Shown here: positions 1 to 6,339 of the stretch, piece after piece
How the letters are laid out: every line of letters begins with the position of its first letter
Numbering within the stretch: the stretch's first letter is position 1
From: Methylococcaceae bacterium
GTDB taxonomy: Bacteria > Pseudomonadota > Gammaproteobacteria > Methylococcales > Methylomonadaceae
NCBI GenBank assembly: GCA_947505055.1
Contig: CANNLO010000170.1
Coordinates: 1 to 9,387 of the forward strand
Reading direction: 5' to 3'
Length of the DNA stretch: 9,387 nucleotides
The notes under the pieces: model-generated
Databases searched by the model: none
What the model was told of the DNA's origin: nothing
What the model saw: only the letters and a program-made list of their open reading frames with translations
Made by a program: the position numbers and the translations under genes

Positions 1-123
1 ATTGAAGCCGGTGTTGATGTCGATTTTCCACACGTTATGGGTTCTGACGCAGGTTTAGACTCCACCCTTTTATGCCTCAATTTCTATCCTCAGAACCGGT
101 GTTTTTTTGAGCAGTTGTGTTAG
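1..123 (+). pseudogene. 3' remnant of a Cas3-like helicase gene (partial)
   Basis: Reading frame 1 is open from the window edge to a TAG at 121-123 (40 codons). Its first 21 residues contain EAGVDVDFP, then HVMGSD, then AGLDS. This matches the motif V region of CRISPR-associated Cas3 helicases, where EAGVD-x-DFP is followed by AGLDS and then by motif VI (QAAGR-CNRE). Motif VI is absent: after codon 21-22 (about position 63-66) the translation becomes unrelated sequence (LLCLNFYPQNRC) and runs antisense through the end of zorD. I read this as a cas3-type gene cut off within a few bases of the zorD stop codon, with the last ~18 codons fortuitous. Other SF2 helicases share parts of motif V, so the Cas3 identity is likely but not certain from 21 residues. 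Most of the gene lies to the left of the window. Confidence 0.55.
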
Positions 124-3100
124 TTTTTCTTGATCAAGAAGCTCAATGCCATAGCTACCAGCTAACGCTAAGGCTGGCAGAGCAAACATCTTATTTGTTG
201 CTATAATTCGACGAAAACTGATATTTCGGTGTTTCTGCTGATAAAGCACTGTTTCATCGACAAGGTCATTAACCATATTATTTCCAATTTCGACAGACTC
301 ATGACTGTCTGTTTTACACTTTATAAGTAGTCCGTCAGCTTCACGAATCGCCACAACATCAAACCCTCCAACGCCTTGATTGGGTGTTCGATAGACCAGC
401 GGATAACCTTGCTTAACAAATAGCATAACCAGCAAATCTGTTAACGTATCGTCATTCATTTTCTGAACGTCATCTTCAGTAACCAGTAAATCTTGAAAAG
501 CAGTGCCGCCTTCTGGTGCGCCCAAATCCTCAAAGCTGGAACCTGATAAATCACCGCAACCGTTCAGCATGTCATCAGAAAGACCTCTTTTCCAATCCAA
601 TAACTTGTCGAGTTTCATGTCAAATGTCACAAAATCGGCGGTTATGACTGGGTAGTAAACATAAACATCTTTAGTTTGACCAATCCGATAGGCTCTGTCG
701 GTTGCCTGATCTTCTTTAGCTGGATTCCAAGTGCGAGTAAAGTGAATAACATGATTGGCGGCCTGAATATTAACACCAAAGCCAACCGCTAGCGGAGAAA
801 GAATAATGACACCGAACCCCGGCTTTTCTTGAAATACTTTGAGACGTTTCTGCCTACTATTAGCTGCCGAAGCTGCCGCCGCCGTCGAGCCATTAATAAT
901 GTCAGGCCGCACCTTAAAACGCTCGGCGATATAGTGCTGAAGCTGGCGCTGTAGATCTAGGAACTCAACAAACACGATAACTTTTTCGTTACTCTGCCGA
1001 ATATCAACTAGGATTTCCAACAGCCATTTTAACTTGGGTGACTTTATTTCCCTCTCTGCCAAGCTTTCATCAAGATTAGATTTATAGCCCAGTGGATAAG
1101 GGCTAGAACAAAGTTGCCGCAGATATTGAATCAGACCTAAATGATTTTTTAATGAACTATCACTTTGTTTAGTTCGGTAAGCATGAACCGCCTGACCATA
1201 TAAATCTCGCTGATAAGAAGAGAGTAGGAGGTTTCGGCAACTTTCTACCTCAATTTTACTAGGCAGGTCTTTAGCAACTTGAGCTTTTGTTCGGCGCAGA
1301 GTCTGGGGTTCAATCAAAGCCCTTAATTCATTAACACGCGCTTTTTCTTCATCAGATTTAGCCTCAATAGGCCTCCTGTATCGTAGTCCGAAGTCATTTA
1401 ATGCCCCCAACAAACCAGGCTGAATAAAGTCAAACAAACACCATAAGTCAGCCAGCGAGTTCTCTACTGGTGTACCGGTACAAGCGATTTTTAAGCGGAC
1501 ATTCTGTTTTTTCGCAGAACGAGTGACCAGCGCACTGGGATTTTTAATTTTCTGAGATTCATCACAGACCATAATCGACCAGTGTTGAGCGGCTAATGAA
1601 AACTCTAGGTCTCTTAACGTCTCATAAGTGGTTAATACGACCTTCGCAGCCCCTAACCAATTTGGATCTAAAAACTTAACCATCCCTTCACTGACTAACT
1701 GCGGATCAATCTCCGATTTAGCCAGTTTTTTGCTGCTTAAAGTTGTGCCATACAGCATCAAAACAGACATAGTCCGTGCATTAAAAAATTTATCTATCTC
1801 CTCCTGCCAATTTTCCAACAAAGATACCGGCGCGACTATCAGAATTGGATTCATAGCAGGATCATCTTCCAGACAACGCGCTATAAAAGTAAGGATTTGT
1901 ATGGTTTTACCCAAGCCCATATCATCCGCTAATAATGCCCCTCGACAATGTTGCGGCGCATTATTCCAAAGATGCTGCAACCAAGCGACACCTTGCAATT
2001 GGTGCTGTTTAAGACTCACTGAGTCACGCAAAGAGCTCGGCAATCGTGCTTGGCTATCGCTAGGCAATTCTAAGACTTGCTTTCTATCTTCTTGGTATTC
2101 AACGCTATTGATATTGCTTTTTAATAATAATGCTTGCACCTGGGGTTTGTACTTTTGGGTGGTAAACGCACCTTGCTGTATTTGTTCTTCGGTCGTTAGC
2201 AGTATTTCAAGCAGCTGTTTAGCTTTAGTTACCGTCACTGGCCTGCTAATGCCTGGTATGCCTACCTCATCTAAACCTTGTTGTTCGGCATGATCGATAG
2301 AGACCTGAATGGATTCTCTATCGCTTTTACTCAGTTGAACAGTGATCGGCGCATCGGTGTCGGTCGGCGTAAAGACAATACCAAACACCACATTTGACGG
2401 CACCCACCCTTCGTCATCTGATTTACGGGCAATGAATGGCGACACATATTTTTCTTCAATGCCAATGCCTTCAATACGCTCGGAATAGCGATCTAAATCA
2501 AAAATATCAGCATAGGCAATAGTAATATGAGGGGCTGGCAACCATTCCAACAGTATCGATTTTAGGTGTGCCAATTGAAACTCAGCATCGCCTAAGATTT
2601 CAAGCTCATAGCCTTCCCAAATTAAACATTGAAAGCCACCCTGAATGCGTCTTTCAAAACGATTAATAAAATCATCAAGTTGTCCGGTATCTGCAAAGTC
2701 ACAACGGCTGCTTTGCTGACTATGGATTGAGGTAGATTCTATCAGTAAAGCGACACCTATAACCTTACCCTTGTCATCGCAGTTAACCTCGATAAAGAAC
2801 TGCTCAAATTCAATTCCAGCAGCTTCCCTGGCTTGTTCAAATTGTGTTTCGTCAATTACAGCAACTGCATCCTCACCCAATGCCGCATAAGGGTTACGAA
2901 TAAAAGCCTCTGCACGTTGCCCTGAAACATAACGCCCCGGCCAACGCCTTAACTCCTGTAGCACCGATCTTACTTGAGGTGCAATCAGGATTTGAATAAT
3001 GCCTAAGCCATCTGGAATATCGTAACGCTCAGGAATCGTCGTGTATTTATCAAAGGTGTCCAACCACTGTGTCGGCGCACCGTCAAAATCAGGCTCTACC

Positions 3101-3810
3101 TGTACCGTTTTACTACCTAAACTGGCTGACTTATGTAAATGCAACACTAACTTTTCTGGCGACAATACAACGGTGCGCTGTAAAAAATCCGCCATAGGAA
3201 CTTGAGCAGAACAAGCATAGCGACGTATCAAACTCCAAGACTGTCGATTAGTTTGGGGTGATCGTTGCTCTGTAGCTAATGCGTAAAAAACACGAACTTC
3301 CGTCACCAATCGCCAAACTATTTCATTCAATAGAAAACGTTGATTCTGCCACTCAATAACAGCGCCAGTGGCCACAGGTGCAGTAATAAGCTTATCGCCT
3401 TGAAGATTCACCCAGTCAGCTAAGGTGATTCGAAAACTCAGATCTTCCAGTGAACCTTGGCTGGCAAGACTGGGGCGATAATCGGTTAACTCAGGTAATT
3501 TCAGTAAAGCAAGCCATTCGTCTGAGCTATCGACCTCATCCGCTAATAACTGATACAGTGAAGTCCATGCTAAAAATAGCTGCTTATCTTGCAACTCAAC
3601 GAAACCCAGTTCCTCAAGCTGGTTTAAAAGGCTGATGCTGCTTGATTCAGGCCCAAAACATTGCCATTGATTAGTCCAATCTCCTAACTCTGGGTGTACA
3701 CCATAATAAACGCCCTCGTTTTCAAAGCTCACACTTAGCTGATGAGTCGCTTCAGTTGCAGTCGTGGGCTGATTGCGCATTTTTAAGGGCCAAAATTTAC
3801 TTAATGCCAT
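70..3810 (-). CDS. zorD: ZorD: SNF2-family helicase with C-terminal Mrr-like nuclease domain (Zorya type I effector)
   Basis: This is the effector of the Zorya system, a cytosolic DNA translocase/nuclease that degrades invading DNA. Numbering is from a GTG at 3822; subtract 4 for the preferred ATG at 3810. Residues 1-600 form a large N-terminal region with no motif I recognise. The SNF2 core covers about 600-1080: LKQHQLQG (604-611), Walker A DDMGLGKT (633-640), Walker B DESQ (754-757), TGTP (782-785), motif V SPLAVGFGVN (1009-1018) and motif VI QATDRAYRIGQ (1039-1049). Residues ~1125-1240 resemble an Mrr-type restriction fold: a helix ending in QGY, then GGFDVV (Asp1155), then LLIKCK (Lys1168, Lys1170). 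The usual motif is Asp...(Gln/Glu)-x-Lys, so the middle residue is replaced by Lys. The ATG at 3810 overlaps the zorC stop as TAATG, implying translational coupling; the GTG would give 1250 instead of 1246 residues. The stop codon abuts the cas3-like remnant, and no terminator is visible. Confidence 0.93.
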   Translation of the reverse strand: MALSKFWPLKMRNQPTTATEATHQLSVSFENEGVYYGVHPELGDWTNQWQCFGPESSSISLLNQLEELGFVELQDKQLFLAWTSLYQLLADEVDSSDEWLALLKLPELTDYRPSLASQGSLEDLSFRITLADWVNLQGDKLITAPVATGAVIEWQNQRFLLNEIVWRLVTEVRVFYALATEQRSPQTNRQSWSLIRRYACSAQVPMADFLQRTVVLSPEKLVLHLHKSASLGSKTVQVEPDFDGAPTQWLDTFDKYTTIPERYDIPDGLGIIQILIAPQVRSVLQELRRWPGRYVSGQRAEAFIRNPYAALGEDAVAVIDETQFEQAREAAGIEFEQFFIEVNCDDKGKVIGVALLIESTSIHSQQSSRCDFADTGQLDDFINRFERRIQGGFQCLIWEGYELEILGDAEFQLAHLKSILLEWLPAPHITIAYADIFDLDRYSERIEGIGIEEKYVSPFIARKSDDEGWVPSNVVFGIVFTPTDTDAPITVQLSKSDRESIQVSIDHAEQQGLDEVGIPGISRPVTVTKAKQLLEILLTTEEQIQQGAFTTQKYKPQVQALLLKSNINSVEYQEDRKQVLELPSDSQARLPSSLRDSVSLKQHQLQGVAWLQHLWNNAPQHCRGALLADDMGLGKTIQILTFIARCLEDDPAMNPILIVAPVSLLENWQEEIDKFFNARTMSVLMLYGTTLSSKKLAKSEIDPQLVSEGMVKFLDPNWLGAAKVVLTTYETLRDLEFSLAAQHWSIMVCDESQKIKNPSALVTRSAKKQNVRLKIACTGTPVENSLADLWCLFDFIQPGLLGALNDFGLRYRRPIEAKSDEEKARVNELRALIEPQTLRRTKAQVAKDLPSKIEVESCRNLLLSSYQRDLYGQAVHAYRTKQSDSSLKNHLGLIQYLRQLCSSPYPLGYKSNLDESLAEREIKSPKLKWLLEILVDIRQSNEKVIVFVEFLDLQRQLQHYIAERFKVRPDIINGSTAAAASAANSRQKRLKVFQEKPGFGVIILSPLAVGFGVNIQAANHVIHFTRTWNPAKEDQATDRAYRIGQTKDVYVYYPVITADFVTFDMKLDKLLDWKRGLSDDMLNGCGDLSGSSFEDLGAPEGGTAFQDLLVTEDDVQKMNDDTLTDLLVMLFVKQGYPLVYRTPNQGVGGFDVVAIREADGLLIKCKTDSHESVEIGNNMVNDLVDETVLYQQKHRNISFRRIIATNKMFALPALALAGSYGIELLDQEKLTQLLKKTPVLRIEIEA

Positions 3811-5522
3811 TATGCCAACCACCAGCCCTTACCTTCTTTATACCTAAAACCTGCGCTTTTAAGAACGGTCGCTGCTAGTGCGTGAGTTTCCGTTGTTCTA
3901 ACCCAAAGTGCACCCCCTTCAGCCCTGTGGTCATCAATAGTTAAATTATAAGGAGCGCAGAAGACCTGTAGTTGTTTAAGGTCAAAAGCCTTAGTCAGCG
4001 GCTGAGCGGGTATCATCTGGACGGTTGGTTTTACAGCGACTGCTATGGGGCTTGACGCACGAGGCGTGTTCGAAACAACGTCAGATGAAATAGGTTTAGA
4101 TTTTATTTCACCAGAGATCGAATTTGCATGATAGCGTAAAAAATGAGCAAACTTCGATTGCCAACCATCGCTATGGGTCAATGTTTCCCGATGACCTGGA
4201 TGATCTTTGTTTTTAAGTCCTTGCCTAGTACCCAAGACTGACTTTTGTCCAAATGTAAACGGCAAATTATCTGCTGAAAACACATGACAGGCATTGTTCT
4301 GAAGGCCAAATTCGATAAACACATAGCCACCAATATGCATTAAAAAAGCGTTATCTTGATTGTAAGATCCACCTGCCAAGGCCATATAACGGCCAGTCAT
4401 GTTTTGACGAATACGCCGGTAATCAGGTTTATTGTTATAAAGACTATGGTCTCCCAGCGCCAGCCAAATATCATCAATCGCTTCTGCATACTTAAGCCAA
4501 AATTCCATCCGCTGTCGATCGGCCTTGCCGTCTGCCTGCAATAACTCAAAAAAGTCTTGGATAGTACGTCGTTTCAACCACAAGCTCACCATATTGGTGG
4601 CCACCTCCCCAATCTGCCCATGCCATAGTGGTTTATTAGCTTCCAGCCAAGGACTTTTCCATTCCTTTAAGGCCGCTTCTCGGAGTGTATGATGCTCAGT
4701 ATGAACTTTGCAGGCTTCGTAGCGTATCAGCAACAGAGACAAACCTTTGGTAACCAGCAAGGTGTGTTGTTCAAGAAGCTTAACCAAGGGCAGTACTTGC
4801 AAGATGAATTCGGGATCATTTAAGGTCGTTGCGGCTTGAATCTGGGCCAGTATCAACTCATTCATCACCCAAGTATCATCATCAACCCCCAGTCTTTCCT
4901 TAAGTTCATAAATAACCGACATATCACCAGCCAGCAGGGCTTTTCCGTAAGCTTTGCATGGATTGTCAGCCAGTAAGTTACGATGTTCATACAGGGTTTG
5001 CGACCATTCCATTACCGGCTTTTGTTGTTTTAACGCTGTACAATGCTGCGCCAGAAACGCACGCAAGGCCAGCCAGTTTTGATGGCCGACAACCGGTTCG
5101 ATTTGTTGCCCCGGATAACGTAAATAAGCTTTGAGCAAGCCTTGGTAACAGCGCCGGAACTTACGCGGTTCAGTCTGTAGCCGTTCAACTGTATTTAATA
5201 GTTTAGGAAACAGCGTTTCATGTTCAATTACCCGAGTTAAAGGCGTGCCGTAGAGTGATGACACGCCAAAGCAGACATATTTGGTGTCCCGATAAGTGGG
5301 TAAATCATGGTTTTTTAGATAAGAAATCACCGCTGTCGCAATACCTTGCTGGTCACCTGCACCTCTTGAAATATCACCATACTCAACTCTCAAACGTTGC
5401 GTGGTTCGTGCCATTTCTGCGGATAAATCAGGAAAGGGGGATTGTAAAATCGAGGTATTAATTTCTTGTAAACGATTATGAAAGTCTGTAATTGGGTTCA
5501 TATCAGCTCTTCCAACCAACAT
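3810..5522 (-). CDS. zorC: ZorC: EH-signature-domain protein of Zorya type I
   Basis: ZorC is a soluble Zorya component; published work describes it as DNA-binding and needed together with ZorD. The protein has 570 residues with no signal peptide or membrane segment. Most of it (about 1-465) is helical and matches the EH-signature type. The stretch ~390-460 carries GGYVFIEFG (Glu404) followed by a His-rich part (His441, His444, His450, then WQSKFAHFLRYH), likely the conserved Glu/His pair that names the family. A Ser/Pro/Val-rich linker (~468-512) leads to a compact C-terminal module (513-570) with GGALWV, a GFRYK turn and the final GKGWW. That module resembles small C-terminal units seen on other DNA-acting proteins. 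Two starts are plausible: ATG 5522 with GAAGAGG 7 bases upstream, and ATG 5501 (residue 8, MNPITDF) with GGAAGAG upstream and an ATGA overlap with the small upstream ORF. The identity rests on both the EH region and the operon position. Confidence 0.9.
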   Translation of the reverse strand: MLVGRADMNPITDFHNRLQEINTSILQSPFPDLSAEMARTTQRLRVEYGDISRGAGDQQGIATAVISYLKNHDLPTYRDTKYVCFGVSSLYGTPLTRVIEHETLFPKLLNTVERLQTEPRKFRRCYQGLLKAYLRYPGQQIEPVVGHQNWLALRAFLAQHCTALKQQKPVMEWSQTLYEHRNLLADNPCKAYGKALLAGDMSVIYELKERLGVDDDTWVMNELILAQIQAATTLNDPEFILQVLPLVKLLEQHTLLVTKGLSLLLIRYEACKVHTEHHTLREAALKEWKSPWLEANKPLWHGQIGEVATNMVSLWLKRRTIQDFFELLQADGKADRQRMEFWLKYAEAIDDIWLALGDHSLYNNKPDYRRIRQNMTGRYMALAGGSYNQDNAFLMHIGGYVFIEFGLQNNACHVFSADNLPFTFGQKSVLGTRQGLKNKDHPGHRETLTHSDGWQSKFAHFLRYHANSISGEIKSKPISSDVVSNTPRASSPIAVAVKPTVQMIPAQPLTKAFDLKQLQVFCAPYNLTIDDHRAEGGALWVRTTETHALAATVLKSAGFRYKEGKGWWLA

Positions 5523-5602
5523 TCAGACACCTCTTCGGTTGTTGTCAAAATCATGTTGTAGGGTGGTTCTTCAAACATTGCGATACAAATATATCCGACC
5601 AT
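5498..5602 (-). CDS. candidate small protein (34 aa) between zorB and zorC
   Basis: This reading frame is too short for usual gene calling but has good translation signals. It starts with ATG at 5602, preceded by TAGGA with a 6-base spacer; that ribosome site overlaps the zorB stop codon. It ends in TGA at 5500-5498, overlapping the internal zorC ATG at 5501 in an ATGA arrangement typical of coupled genes. The product begins MVGYICIAMFEEPPYN, continues with a Thr/Glu-rich part and ends in CWLEELI. It is acidic (about seven Glu), has two Cys and no convincing membrane helix. I do not recognise a family. It could be a real accessory peptide, a leader that couples zorB to zorC translation, or chance: 88 bases separate the zorB stop from the first zorC ATG, so a short ORF here is not improbable. 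Confidence 0.4.
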   Translation of the reverse strand: MVGYICIAMFEEPPYNMILTTTEEVSECWLEELI

Positions 5603-5608
5603 GTTTTT

Positions 5609-5613
5609 TCCTA
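5609..5613 (-). promoter_or_regulatory. ribosome binding site overlapping the zorB stop
   Basis: TAGGA overlaps the zorB TAG stop codon and is 6 bases before the ATG at 5602. It has no role for zorC, whose ATGs are 80-100 bases further on. It is therefore the main argument that the 34-codon frame is translated. Confidence 0.4.
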
Positions 5614-6336
5614 AAGGGCACAAGTGCCAAAATTTTCCTCAGTAGTCGAGGACGGGGTGCGGGCAGATTCTTTAATGCTTCTAAATTCAAGTCTTAATTC
5701 AATCCGGCGGCTTTCTTCCAAAGTGTCTTTTTGTGAATTGGAGGAATAACCGCCTACCAGGAATAATTGCCGAATGTCTTCATGCTGTTGGGGTGACAGC
5801 TCTGCTTCGCCGGCATCAGCTTTGGCTAACAGTACGCACAGCACTCGTTGGCTGCGCTGCATACTCAAGTTTAGGTTGAGCAAGTAACTGCCGCGTTTGT
5901 CGGCAAAACCTTCCACGGCAATACGTTTCAGCCAATCCTTGCCTAACTCACTGTTGGCAATTTCTAATACATGAGGAATAAACGCGCGTAATAAGCGTGC
6001 CTGCTCTTTATTAAGTTGATGACTAGCGGTGTCGAAGCGAGCGCGATCACCGAAATCTATGGCTTGCCGATCACGGTTGACGTGAATGCCAGCGAATTGC
6101 GGATCTTTTTGCGCGGCGGCTTCTACCTTATCCAGTAGTTTTTCAATGGCTTCTTTACGAGCATCGGCAGCACGTTGTTCTTCGGAAACAGTTTTGGTCA
6201 CTGCCAGCAAAGCGACGCTCATTACCAGTAAGAACATCACCATCAGAGCAGTCATTAAATCGGCAAAAGAAATCCAGAAGGGTTTTTCGGCTTCATCTTT
6301 GAGTTTTTTACCGATAGAGATACGTGTGCCCAGCAT
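5611..6336 (-). CDS. zorB: ZorB: MotB/OmpA-like peptidoglycan-anchored stator subunit of Zorya
   Basis: ZorB pairs with ZorA in a proton-driven inner-membrane motor (ZorA5B2) and holds it to the cell wall. The 241-residue protein begins with a short basic cytoplasmic part (KPFW, 18-21) and one transmembrane helix at ~24-46. It opens FADLMTALMVMF, placing Asp26 at the MotB proton-carrying position. A charged linker (~50-80) follows. The OmpA/MotB-like periplasmic domain covers ~85-220, with VEGFADKRG (141-149), LNLSMQRSQRV (155-165) and the closing SRRIELRLEF (209-218). These are the peptidoglycan-binding signatures of the fold. The tail after 220 is Ser/Thr/Glu-rich and ends in Cys-Ala-Leu. 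The start is well supported: GGAGA lies 6 bases upstream inside the end of zorA, whose stop is only 3 bases away. Asp26 is intact, so an active ion-driven motor is expected. Confidence 0.95.
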   Translation of the reverse strand: MLGTRISIGKKLKDEAEKPFWISFADLMTALMVMFLLVMSVALLAVTKTVSEEQRAADARKEAIEKLLDKVEAAAQKDPQFAGIHVNRDRQAIDFGDRARFDTASHQLNKEQARLLRAFIPHVLEIANSELGKDWLKRIAVEGFADKRGSYLLNLNLSMQRSQRVLCVLLAKADAGEAELSPQQHEDIRQLFLVGGYSSNSQKDTLEESRRIELRLEFRSIKESARTPSSTTEENFGTCAL

Positions 6337-6339
6337 GGT

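Noticed and set aside
1628..2293. 221-codon plus-strand open frame
   Set aside because: It lies antisense within the SNF2 motif-bearing part of zorD, is rich in Cys/Ser and lacks any recognisable domain; it is a shadow of the real gene.
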